Source: Zonotrichia leucophrys gambelii (Eukaryota > Chordata > Aves > Passeriformes > Passerellidae). Taken from it: a DNA stretch of 64,000 bases. The position numbers were made by a program, and so were the translations under genes. The stretch spans positions 45,847,229 to 45,911,228 of the forward strand of contig NC_088169.1 of assembly GCF_028769735.1 (NCBI RefSeq), read 5' to 3'. A model generated the notes under the pieces. That model searched no databases. It worked only from the letters and a program-made list of their open reading frames with translations, and had not been told where the DNA came from. This document shows positions 13,546 to 26,300 of the stretch, one piece after another (position 1 is the stretch's first letter; each line of letters starts with the position of its first letter).

Positions 13546-16500
13546 TTATAGACTGATGAGATCAAGGGGATAGTTGTATAAACACATTCAGTTGCTGACT
13601 ATGTTTAATTATTGAATTAATAGTATTCTGTTTAATTTTGTCCACACAAACACAATGGCCTCTTAATAGTGATTAAAAAAAGCATTGCAGTGTTTCTGAG
13701 ACACTTTGAGATAAAGTGATTTTCAGAATTTATTTCTCTCTAAGCTGAAGTCCTATGTACTTTTGAAAGAATGGTGGATGTTACCAGTTGTCATTTTTCC
13801 ACATATTTTTGTTCTAGTTATAACATTGTCATCCTTAATTCAGGATTTGGAAATATCAGTGATCTCAGAATATTTGTGTATATTTTTCCACCACAGACTA
13901 AAGAGATCTATGATTTTGATAAATCTAAACAGATCTGGCATCTATTCTTTTTGTCAGTACAGTGAAGAACACATTAAACAGAAAGGTGCCATCAGGTAGT
14001 TATAGGAAACAATTTAATAAAACCTCTAAAAATCCTCTTGTATCAATTTTTAAAGCAGGTGGTAAAATCAAGTAAAATAATATTTTAAGGAATATGTTTG
14101 ATTGTGGGGGTCTATGAAATATTTTAGCGTAAGTTTATAATTTATTTATTGTAGGGTAAGTTTATAATTTATCTGTGTAATGTAAATTACCAAATAGCAA
14201 TATATTCCTTCCAGTTTTATATATCTCATCAGGGAAAAATAAAATCTTGCTGGAATTAAAGACTGAACAGGAAAAGCAAAGAGTACTTGATTCTTCCTCC
14301 TGCACTGTTCCAAAATTCGGGATTTTCAAAACTGTGCAGATATGTCTGCCTTTTACTGAAGAGAGAAGTTATTTTTATTCCTGTTATTTCTGTCCACTCT
14401 TTCTGTGTGTATCCTCCACCCACACAAACAGGTATGTGTGCAAACACACACACACAGAGATAATTACATTTTGGGAGGCACACTCATTGTAACTAAATTA
14501 AATTGTAGTTCCAAAGAAATGAACTGGGCTAATGATTACTACAGCAGTTCGTTTGGAGAGTGACAACTGAATATGAAGTTACACAAGTACTTCTAATCTA
14601 AATATGCCATAATTTAAGATAAATAACATGGTGTTTAAAATTCTGGCATCCTCTGAATCATTGTATAGATTAATCTATGTGTTCATGTTACTTTTGCCAA
14701 AGTTGAAGCTGTAACTAAAGTTGTTTTTTTTTCCTGTCAAAAAAGACAGCAGTGAATCACCTTAAATATATTTTTCTGTTTGTAAGGACTTTTCTTTAAA
14801 TCATTCTGTATTTTTGAAATGCTGTCAAAATAGACCTTTTTTATCTGTTCACAGAAAGAAATTTAATAGGAATGTTGACAGTATCTGTCATTTTAAAATA
14901 AAAACCAGACAACATGCTACATGGTTAAACTCAGGGAATAAAATTATTTACTTGATGATAATAGATTTTGGGATATTTTTCTACATTGCAGACTTATTAT
15001 ACATATCTTTATTTTTAATACCCATGAATTAAGTGGAAACCATAATTATACTTTACTGCATTATAGCCCAACCATTGCCAGAAAATAATCATGGCAAGAG
15101 GTTAATCAGTAAAACCTTTTTTTTTTCAGTTAAAATTTAGGAAATAAAGGTTGTTCCTAACTCAGAGACATTTCCATGTTCTTGTTTTTCAGCAAGACAA
15201 AATTAGTTTTTAACCTCATTGAAATTCTCAACCATAAGAAGTTTTATTAGAAAAAGTAAAGAATAAGGTCATTCTGTCCTCTCCATGAAGAAGATTAAAC
15301 AGCTACTATATAAAAGCATTAGAGATGAGATTACCTTGAGATTCTCTAAGGAACTTCAGACATCCCATAACAAATTTGCTCCAAAACTATGTAGATAATA
15401 AACAAACAAACAGGACTGCTGTGGTCTTCTGAATAAAAGAGCAGCAAGATGTATCACTGAATGTGAATTTAATTCACAAGGACATTTTCTTTTTCAAATG
15501 CTGTTGAAATTGAGCATGCAATTTAAAAACCCTCATCCTAGTAATGAAAAGTGAGCTGCTTAGTCACAATAACTATGACAACCGAAATACACTTTTGGCA
15601 ATATTGAAATAATTCTGTACATAAATATATTTAAAAACTGGTTTGTATGTAAAACACATCAGAGCAAAGAAAAGAAAAGGGTTATTTTTACTTTAAGTGC
15701 TGAGGATAAATAAAGCTTCAGGTATATATAGCATTCTGCAGCTGGGAATCTAACATAACATTCATGATTAGTGCTCACCATCTCTTAGCTTTCATCCTGC
15801 TTTTGCAGGTAAACAACCAACTTATTGGATCATCACTGGCAAGATCATAAATTCAGAGCATTATTTATATGTTTGGTAGCTATACTGAGTTCCAGTTAGT
15901 ATGTGGATGAACAGCAGAGGTGGTTTTTTTTTTTGGAAAACATTATTTATTCAGTAATATATTATGAATAAATACAGTAGTTTGATTTTGCAGGTGTGGA
16001 AAGTAAAATGCAAACATATTTTTTCACACACTTACCTGTTTGTGCCCTGCTAAAGTGCCTGTGTTAGGAGAGAGGTTTCTCTGTTTCACTGAGGGAGCAC
16101 AATGCACTGCACAAAGGAGTAGCAGCATGGAGTGCCACTGTATATCCAGAAACTCAGTCTCCCAGTTGCCTTTCCTAGTCCTTAAGCAAGTGCCCTGCCG
16201 TCACAAAGGGAATCATATCTACATTTCATCATTTGTAAATCTGCCTTTCCTCTCTGCATGATGGCAGCACACAGGTGAAATCAGGAGCCCACTGTTTGAA
16301 ACACACAAGCACGATATCCCTCCTCTTCTGGCTTTTTTTTCTTTTTGCACTCTCTTCAAGATACAGAGAGGTAAAGTAGGCTCTCATTTAGACTTATCAC
16401 TTAGGTGCCTGGGCTACATGGGAACAATCCTGTCAGAAGTGACTTGGGAAGAATATGCACAGAACTAAGTTTGTGCTGCTGCTGACTTCAGGAGAGATCT

Positions 16501-18121
16501 TGGGCTCTCTCAGTGATGCTGGAACTGCTTATGACTCAGCTCTGGGTCAGAGTCAAGTACTCATCCACAATGCTCCAGTTTCCAGGGAAATGAAAGATGA
16601 ACTCAGAGGCTAACTCTTTGAATTTATGAAGACACATCATCTAAAATAAAACTGAAGACAACTATAGTGAATCACTGCAGAGCTATATATCCTGACTTCT
16701 GGCTGTTTTCTTTCCCCTTGAACAAATTGTATCTATTTAAAGAGCAGTAAAGATGAAAAAATGTAAATAGTTCCTAAAGAGAAAGAAGGCTTGAAATATT
16801 TCATATTTCTAATAGAGACAATATAAATGAATATGCTTAAGGTGTGGTTTTAAGTAGCTCAATATTTAAAGTCCCTTATTAAAAAAAAAAAAAAAAACAA
16901 AACCAAAAATCAACCAGTCTTAGGTCTTAGATCATGTTCCTGATGAATACATGAATACATATAATTTTTGTTTTATGAGATATTTTTTCCATATTTCAAG
17001 ATCTGAGTTTATGTAAAATAATTGTTAAATATTAAAAAAGGAATACAGCAAGACAATGCAGCTTAAACTTGACGTATCATTATCCAGATCAAATTCCAGA
17101 CATTGCTGAGGCAAATGCAGGGATAATATTAAGCTTGGTAAGACCTGCCTTGTAAGAACAGCCTCAGGAAAGAATTGCAACTGCATGATTCTCAGTCCTA
17201 TACCTACTATTTTTCAAGTTTTCAAAAGTCACAGTCAAAGGTTGATATAAAACTTCAGTTTAGCCTAGTTTAGGATGGATCACTACATTATCTTTACCTT
17301 TTTTGTCATTCTCGTTCCTTGAGGAAACCAACATTTATTATTCAAGTGTTGCACTTCCATTTCTTCTTCAGAGGGCACACACTCTCCCTGGATCAGCTTA
17401 TTTTATTAAAGCAAAATAAACCTCATGAAACAGATAGTTTTAACATTTTATCCTTCATTAGTTACAGTATTTCTCATATACACCTTATTCTAGGTGTGCA
17501 TTTTATTTGCTTGTTTTGTTTTTCTCAATAGCTCATCATAATTGCACTGCTAAAGCCCCCAATCCATATATTTTTATGTCAGCATGTCATTACAGAATGT
17601 AATATATATGATAATGGTGCAAAGCGTGACTAGTAAGCTCCTTCTTGTCATAAAATTTGAGATACCACCAAGCCATCCACCACTGTTTTGTTGGAGAAAG
17701 ATTATACAAATCCTAGAAGGACTAGTATTTAATGCCTCTGAGTCACAGAAAAACATCTTACTGTTTCCTTTTGGTTCCTTTAGGTGGTTGAAACTATGTT
17801 TGCCAAATACTTTTCTCCATGCATCTTACCTTTCTTATCTCAGAAGCCCAGAGTATAACTTAGCATAACATTTTAAAAATGATTTATGTGCCTGAATCTT
17901 GGAGGAAAATAATGATCCTGGGATCATAAATTATTTGGCCTTTTGAAAACCTAAATTCTTGGCTCCTCTGTGTAGAGAGAGTAAGGACATAGCCTTAGTC
18001 TTATATAACTAGAGAATTAATAGGCATTTTCTCATAGAAGAGATATTTTCATACTTGGTCCTACTATAACAACTGTGAAGCAAGCAATCAGCAAAATAAT
18101 GGAACCATATTTTTGCTCCTA

Positions 18122-18177
18122 TGTCTTCTCAACCAAGGGAAACTTGGTTTGTCTTGTCTTCTCAACCAAGGGAAACT
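18122..18177. repeat. Tandem duplication, 33-bp period
   Basis: 'tgtcttctcaaccaagggaa' plus 'act' is present at 18122-18144 and again at 18155-18177 without mismatch, separated by 10 bases. The duplication lies in a 69-codon open frame (18121-18330) that I regard as chance. Confidence 0.85.
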
Positions 18178-19154
18178 GAGGCAGACCAGGCTTTCATATT
18201 TGCACAACCATACAGCACTTACGCATTAACAGTAAAAAAATTGGAAACCACCTTCCTAGGTGAGCTAAATGTATCTACTCTTTCATATCACTTGAGAACT
18301 GACATGAAGTTTTTCAAAGATAATTCTTAACACTTTGAAGAATGGACAGCCTAGAATCAGCGGCTCACACTGCATTTCACAGCCTCACGTTTTGAAGGTT
18401 TCATATGAACTACTATCATCATTGAAACATGCGTCTTCATTTTTCTTGTTATTGACACTTTGAGATACAGAGTACTTGTCATCTACTTCTAATTCAAAAA
18501 GGCCCAGTATTTTGCAATCTTTAAAAAAATCTTCCCCATGAGCTTAGTCCTGTGCAGATCAAAAGAGAAATATGACAAAATGAACATTGGAAATATATAC
18601 AAGGAACTTTTCAGAAGCAGAAACACATCTTTCGCTTCCTGTTGCCTCCAAAATAACTTTCATTTTCCTCTCACTTTACACTTACAAAATTTTCAGATCT
18701 GATGGTTGCAAAACAGCAGTCACACCATAGTCTGACTTTGATATTACAATTTCTAGCACTATAGATAATCCCTATTCAGGGACCTCCACTGACTCAAGTG
18801 ATGTCTCTTGACCATATCCAGCTCTGAATGAAGATATGAAGCATGACAATGGCTTCATAGCAGGGAATGGAAATAAGAAATCAAAAATGCTCTTTGCTCT
18901 TCATCTGAAGGGAGTTATTCAGGTATTGATCAGCTGTCAGATGTACAGTAATCAACAGAACATGGGAACAGGCCTGAGCCTCTTTATTTCAGTTGTCCAC
19001 TGAATTCTCCTCTAAGACAATCTGGATAGAAGCAAGCACTTTGTGTTTTTTAATCTGAAAACAATATTCCACCTCATTGGATATTCAGATATCTGTTCTA
19101 CATTATCTCAAATGAACACTGTTCAATTAAATTCAGCCAATATGACCTGTTTTT

Positions 19155-19155
<1 letters not shown>

Positions 19156-19202
<47 letters not shown>
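19156..19202. repeat. (TAGA)n microsatellite
   Basis: About 12 uninterrupted copies of the tetranucleotide TAGA/GATA. Uninterrupted arrays of this length are usually length-polymorphic. Confidence 0.97.
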
Positions 19203-20744
19203 CTTTTGTAGTCAAAAAGTTTTAACGACAGGGCACATTTTATAAATATTTACTTATAAATAATTACTTTTAACTTTCCTCATTTAACTTCATGCTGATG
19301 TAGTAATGCTTTTAAGAGAGACATTTCATTAAGATAGGAGTCAATGAAAACCAACTACTACATTGTACGGAAAGTTTTGCTGGAGAATTGTGCTTGATGT
19401 CTTTTAAAGAGTAGTTTTATTTATAGTTGGAAATTTGCTAAGCAAGTTTCTTTATACTGAAATATTCATTATGTAGATCCATAAAAGTACTCCCTTGCTA
19501 TTTCTGTGGCTTCACAGGATCTAAACTAAAATAAAGTCATTATTTAGGCATCAGCAGTTTTGGAAATGTGAGAAAGCTAACTTTCTAAAGAATTAGAATT
19601 CTCCTTTTAAGGAGAAATTTTGGATGTTATAGATCCCAATGTTTTCCCTTGGTGGCATCATGCTGGAAAGGAAACAAAGCTAGTGTAAAAAACTACATAA
19701 TATCACAGAGATTCATGGGTCTGCAGAGAAATTTGACTTGATTAAACTTTTCGTAGATGGATTGGGATCATCCAGTATGTGGTGTACAGTGTACATATTT
19801 TGTGGCCTATATCAACATAAAGAGTTTCCAAATAAAAATATTAAAAACAGTTCGAACCACCTTGTTTCAGGTGAAAACCCCTTAACAACAACTGGATCTC
19901 AGTGGTTTGCCAGTATGAGGAAAAAAAGAAAACTAGATTTTAAGAAATTAAGGTTATTTTGAGCACTGCTTTAAATCTGTCTAGTAGTTCAGTTCTTTTT
20001 CTGTCTCTGTAAAATTTGAATAACATTTTTATGTGTAAATCATAGATAAGTACCAGCAGATGCAACCAGGAAGAAAAACATTATTCTGTATGAAGGCTCC
20101 TATTGCAAGCTCAGATTTTTCAACATATGTGTCAGACAGAAGTTATTTAAGTTTTAAATTTGAAATATTATGCTAAATATTTTAATTATTTCTAGGTTTC
20201 AATTTCTTTTTTTAGGAAATGAATGTTAGGTTACAAGGAACTCTCTGACTCACAGATAAATCTGATAGTTGAACATAATGCCTTTTGAATGAACACATTC
20301 TGAGCAAGCACAAAGAAAGAACAAAGCATATTTTACTACAGATAATTTAACTTATGTTAACACTTGACTACAAGAAAGCAATGAACTCCAGCACACTCCC
20401 TGGATTTCATAGTCACTGCTCTGCTCTCAATTAGCCCTCAATACTCTGAATCAGAGTTCACAGGTCTCCAATATATGTCAATCACACTGTGCTCCTTATT
20501 CAGGATTTGTCAAAAATCCCAGCCTTGTCTGTACTGTCTCTTAGACAAATAATTTTATCCTGTGTTTATGTATATTGGTTTCAAAGCCATTCTGGATGCC
20601 TCTAAGAAACACATATTCAAGGGAAAAAAAAATCCTGGGATTTAATGGTGTTACCTAAATAAAATATTAACCAAACTTCACACCACCTTCTGAAAAAAAG
20701 GGGGATGTCTTGTAGCATCCTCAAACACATAGATGCTAAAAGTC

Positions 20745-21410
20745 TGTTCCAAAGGACACATAATCTGGGCTCCCAGGCAGCTTCATCTGCTCTCGGACTA
20801 TTCTGGACTGACATTTGCCAGTGATCACACACTCACCTCCACAGCTGCTCTTGCTCCAGTGACTGGCAGCATGGGCACATGGGTCTCTGTCACGCTAAGA
20901 TCCCACTCTAGCTGTTGGCACATTAGTCCATGCTGCTGTCTGCAGTGCCTGGCACTGTGACTCCATGGTCTGCTGATGTGTGCACTGACTGTAGGGGCTG
21001 ACACTGACCCTGTTCTTCATTTTCCTCTCAACATTGAACGAGAGTCCATCCACTGCAAACGGAGTTAGAAATAGCAGGGCAGAAATAAGTCAGGGCAGAC
21101 TGTGCTGATGACATGCCAAGCATTGCCAGACAAACAGCATCCATGGGTTTACATGGAATCAACACTTTTATCACCTTATTGCTCCACATTTCTTTTTTTG
21201 TTCTTGTACAAAGCAACAAGTTCCCTCTCTTTCCTAACCTTCAGTTCTTTCTCTAGGCATCCCACCGTAAATCTTGTGCTATCCCAAGGTGCTTTCCCCC
21301 TGTATCACATAATGCGTCCCATACTTCTAGGCAGTGATCCCTCCTCAGTCCCAAAGGTACTCTTCCTGATGGGTGTCACACCTGGGCCAGAGCCTGTCTG
21401 TATGTGAATT
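20745..21410. other. GC-richer block, possible retroelement remnant
   Basis: Base composition rises well above the flanks and the text resembles old LTR or retroelement DNA ('cactcacctccacagctgctcttgctccagtgac', 'cctctcaacattgaacgagagtccatccactgc'). I cannot name the family or its ends. It abuts an ERVK-type LTR and could belong with it. Open frames here (up to 101 codons) have no recognisable domain. Confidence 0.3.
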
Positions 21411-21509
21411 TGTATGTGCTGACTTCAAAGTTTCTCAGCTCCAGACAGTGTCTTTGAGCCAATAGTTGTCACAGACATTTTTTTCATAATATTCTTTCTT
21501 TTAGGATTA

Positions 21510-21850
21510 TCCCTTTTGGGAAGCTGAGGCTCCAGAAGAAGAAGAATGTAAACAATTGTTATCGGCTGCTGTGAAGTGTAGCAGGTTGCCCCTGTGATTG
21601 GCTCATGTTCCATGTTAACAATTGGGGGCCAATCACAGGAGCAAGCTTGGGGACAGATTCCCTGGACACAGAACTTTGTTATTCATTCTTTCCTATTCTT
21701 AGCTTAGCAGCTTCTGCAACTTCTCTCTTTATTCCCTTTAGTATAGTCATAACGTATTATATATCATATATCAATAAATTCAGCCTTCTGATCATGAACC
21801 AAGATTCTCGTCCATCTCTATCACCCTGAGGAAACCTCATCGAGTCACTG
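21510..21850 (+). mobile_element. Songbird ERVK-type solo LTR
   Basis: The sequence contains the signature of a songbird class II LTR family that I recall: 'gtaaacaattgttatcggctgctgtg', two CCAAT-type segments around 21595 and 21630 ('gtgattggctcatgttcc', 'ggccaatcacagg'), 'aactttgttattcattc', 'tattcccttttagtatagt' with an AT tract near 21754, the polyadenylation signal 'aataaa' at 21774, and 'ccttctgatcatgaaccaagattctcgtc' before the end near 'ccctgaggaaacc'. There are no gag or pol remnants beside it, so it is a solo LTR. The start is uncertain by tens of bases. The family name TguERVK would be the first to test. Confidence 0.65.
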
Positions 21851-23292
21851 TAATAAATAGTTACAGACAGACAGATTTAGGAAGAAGCACTTACAAGAGA
21901 AAATGAGCTCATCCTGATACAGAGCTATTGTCCTTGCTTCTTTGTGATTTTAAATAAAGAAAAAGCAGATCTAGAATGCTGCAAGAAGCAGCTGGAAATC
22001 AATTTTCAATCTGAAAGCTGACGATCAATATTACTTTCTACGCCTGAGAAGATGAAGGCTGAGGTTTTCCCTCTGGATGACCAGAGCATCCATACTACCA
22101 GGGTGATCCACCACCATCTGTCATTTGGTTAAAATAATGTATTCTTTATGTTGCATTTAAGTATGTGTTTTGTGTGCTACAAGATAACCTAGTCTTTGCT
22201 CTAAAGATCCCGTGCATAAAGAGCAATGGGATTCATTACTTTTGAGACTCATTATGCAAACTGCTCCCCCAGATCCATATTATAGTACATCTGAAAATCA
22301 TTCCACATATCCAAATGTTCATTTTCATAGCACTTCATTTTTTCTTCAGACAATCTGCAGCACAATGGTCTGTGCAAGAGTGTGTCACATTGATATAATC
22401 AGGGGAGTAATATACGTGACCCAAAGGCTTTTTGTTCCTTGCAGCAGTTCTCCTGGTAATATCCCTGCAGTAATTATGAAGAATATGCAATGATGTGCAG
22501 AAATACTCTTCCCTCTGACACCCTGGGGAATTCTACAGGAACATGTCCTTGGACTTTTAGCTAGATTGATGTCCTACAGGTCTTTTTTTAGCATGGTGTA
22601 TGTGGATAATTTTTTATTCTAAAGTCTGTGGAGCTCTTCAGAAGCGATGCCCTTGAACTCCTGCCAAAGGGATTCCCTGAAGGCCTTGTGTTAGACAAGC
22701 ATAGTTTGTCCCAAATCTTTCAGAAAAACTAGTTTATCACTGTTGGAGGTTTTTAAGAGGGTGATGACTCCTGCTGTGTATATTTGCTTGGGATTTTAAA
22801 ATGACAAAGCCTCTGAGAGTATTCCATGTTCTTGTTTTGTCACTTCTATTAGTTGCATTAATAAAGGTTTTCCCCTTGTCATTCTCCAGCACTTTCAGTA
22901 ACTATTCTCATTTAGAAAAACTCTAGTGTATTCCACGTTTGATGTCACAATCTTATCCAAGACTACTTTATATTAGTTGAGTATAGGCAGCATAGCAATG
23001 ATGTTGCAAATGTATCTGACAATATGTAAGTGTGAAATAGACGAACGCTGGTGTGATGGAAATCACTTACAAGTCAGAATCAAATGAAATCAGGGAAGAT
23101 GTGTGACTTGGGCCAAACAAGCTCACCACTTTATAGCTGGATGCAGAGCCATACTGGAAAAAGTGAGAAACACATATTATTCTTTCCATGCTATGCAGAA
23201 TAAAAATTAAAAAAAAAAAATCATGAAGAGTTAAGGTAAGGTGATCAGAGATTGTGTCTCCATTTTTCTTTTCAAAATGCTTCCTATGGAAG

Positions 23293-23336
23293 CAGGAGAA
23301 ATTCTGCAGCTACTCAGGAGAAATTCTGCAGTTACT
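23293..23336. repeat. 22-bp tandem duplication, one mismatch
   Basis: 'caggagaaattctgcag' plus 'ctact' at 23293-23314 is followed immediately by a copy with one C-to-T difference. Confidence 0.85.
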
Positions 23337-26300
23337 CTGTCAAAGAGCTGGAGGAAAGAAATAGACCATGAGTCTTCTAGGATAAAAATATATGGATCAT
23401 AAATGCTTTGCATCAATCACTATTTGTTCTTTGACTTCTACTTCTTGCAATCTTACTACAATATATTATTGTATATATTGCATGCAGATATACATACTTT
23501 TTTAAATGAATGAATTTTTGTTTCCCCTAAATGAACTAAGATCTCAGTGTTTCTGCTCTTCACCTAAAGCCACATGAATCACTGCTACATTCAGATAATT
23601 CCTATCAGTGTCTGACATAACTTTCCATACACTTTCTCTATTACAGAATGCAACTTCATTAAAATCAGTCTGCTAGGACTTCTGTTCTTCTTATCTACCT
23701 GCAGGATTTTCATTAAAGATAGAGGTAATTAAGCTATGCAAAACAAATTAGAGTGTTGATCTCATGCCTGTTCAGGGAATGTGTGTTCTAGTCTTTATTC
23801 TCGGCATTCTACTCATTCTTCTTCTGGTTAGTGTATTTATGTATGTACTGGGTAAATCCAAAGACTTGGAAAGTGAAGGGAAGATTTATGACATGGTAGA
23901 AATTATCTCACATGTTCACAGGCTCTCATAGAAATATGATCATGTGGGAAATTTTTATTTCAGAACCAAAAAGAAATTGCCTAGTTGAAAAATCATATGC
24001 AACAAATGTAGCATTAGTTAGACCAAAGTGTTCAAAATATTTGAGATAAAGCATTTAGAAAATATGAATGTTTTAAGTTTTACATTTTGACACTTAGCAA
24101 GGACTGTTTTAGTGGAAACAATCTTCCAGTACTGACACAACAGCAATGTGTTAAGATATTAATAATAATCCTTTATTTCAAAAACTTACCAAAAAATTCA
24201 TTTAAAGACATTCAGTCTTTTAACAGTGAAAATCCCACGTTAAATTCTGAGTAAATATAAACAGACATGCACACAAAACTGCAATGTCTTAACAATAGTA
24301 TGATTCACACCTTCTAACTGGCTTTTGAAAATACTGTTTTCTTTTTTTCTCCCAGCTTGATGGTTATTTCTGCAAAAGTAATATTTTTTAGAGCTTCTGA
24401 AATGGAAAATCAACACTGTAAGGTTGTGAAGAGCTCCCTGTTGCCCTGGTGATTTACCATTGCACACAATTTCAACCTTTCTTTTATATAGTGCTATATT
24501 AATACTTGTGTATGAGCTATAGGGGAAGAAAAAATATAATTTCCAATGTAATTGAAACAAGCAGTGTATAACAAAGTGCTACATGAGGTGCTGAAGGTAT
24601 AATGGTTGTTGTTCATTCACAAAATTTGCTGACATTAAAGATCATAATATCTTTTGAAATGCAAAGTGGATGTATAGGTCACTTGAACAGTCTGCCTTCC
24701 TTCTGTTGAATTTTAAAAAGAAGAGGTAAAGAAATCCTTTTCAGTTTTCCTTTATCCTGATAATTTTCATGATTGCAATCCACAAATGGTCTCGATAGCT
24801 GTGCCGTGCGTTATCAGTCGCATGACCCAGCATGCCAATACGTGTTTCCACAGTGCAATACAGCCAGTAAACCCACACAAATATATAAAGACATACATTT
24901 TTACAGGTCATTATGTAGCTATTTTAAATCTCTCATGGTGGACCACATGAAACTTGTGTGTCATTGCTGGGAAGCCTTCCCACCATGGTTCAATTGCCGC
25001 TCTCTCTGCACACGCTGCAGAAGCTGCTGCATGCAGGGAAGTCTTTGAGATCCCCTGTGTTTGGAGGAGAGGGATTCTGTATGACACTTGAGAACTTCTT
25101 TCCTTGTTGCCATGTCAGTTTGTGTACTTTTCATGAAGCAGTTGCAAGATAAAATTTACATGAAAATCCATAAGACTTGGGACCAGAGCTCACATATGAG
25201 TTTTAAGAGAAGGGTCTGCAGGTACTCCAGAGCATGTTATCTTTCAAGTTTATGTTTCAAAGGAATAACAAAAGCCCAGATTTGTTTAGTACTCACATCC
25301 ATAGCTATATTAGGGTCTTCACCTGAGCTGAACTTTGTCCCTCATGCTTTGAACTGAAACCTCTGACTTTCACCATTTTGCAAGTATTTCTTACAGGCTA
25401 CCTGTTATCAGAGGTTATTCTGCTGCTTTGGTATTTCAGCCTCAGGCAAAATGTTCCTTCTAAACTTTGTAACCAGGTTTAAATTGTTATTTCTAATTCT
25501 TTCCACACACCTCATAGGGAGCAAAAGTATCTCTACTATGAATCTTTTATTTTCTAAGTATAGGCTAAGAACTCCACAATTATTTTTAGTTATTAAATAA
25601 GCAGATAATCAAGACATATATGAATCTCCTTATAATAAAAATATTAATTTTTTTCTTGCTGATGTGGAAAAATGTGTTAAAGGTCAAGCCAAAATTTTTC
25701 TGAATTGCTTTTGCTTAAGCCACATTTCAGAGGCAAAATTTAATAAAATATTATAAATCTGTAACAGTGCTTCCATGTAGTATTTACAAAAATGGAAAGA
25801 ACAATTGGAATTTTGTGCATTTTCACATATCCAAGTAACAATTCAGTTCACAAGGATGAAATTTATGAAAATGTGGAATAACATATTGAGGCTGGGAGCA
25901 TTGCTGTCTTTTCTTCTGCATTTCTTCCTTTCTTTTATTTTGTTTTTTAGTCTTTTCCTCTGTTTAGGAATATCCTTGCAATAGAGCCCTACTGCACTGA
26001 CAGGGTGTCTTGGCAAGGGTTTACTAGTGCTGTCACAAAGATTTAGTTTGGCATGAGGCAGAGCAAAGACTTTCTCAGTTTACCCAAAAAAAACTTATTT
26101 CTGTCTAAGAAGAGTAATGACACTCTTCTTCAAAAATTTTAGTAAGTTTTACATAATGATGTCAATATAAACATCCAAGATGCTCAATCACTTCCATGAA
26201 GTAAGCAAATGAACCAGGTGCCAGTTGCCAGAAATTTCTGTGTCAAGGGATTTATTTTGTTCAGTAAATAGCACACTGCTTTCTTTCTCATACAAGAATT

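Larger units (their letters stand above)
11242..20744. other. Host non-coding DNA, AT-rich
   Basis: About 9.5 kb with no supportable gene. Contents noted: a (TA)n run near 12052-12070, the 66-bp repeat copy at 12437, AAAAGATAG-like repeats at 13490-13545, small CA runs near 13452 and 14445, an A-run at 16879-16895, a 33-bp-period duplication at 18122-18177 and a TAGA microsatellite at 19156. Open frames stay below 95 codons and look random. Confidence 0.5.

Noticed and set aside
19156..19202. TAGA array as a CRISPR-like or functional repeat
   Set aside because: It is an uninterrupted tetranucleotide microsatellite without spacers, and the genome is vertebrate.
24240..24560. 106-codon minus-strand frame
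   Set aside because: Random composition in AT-rich DNA, no domain, no splice or promoter context.
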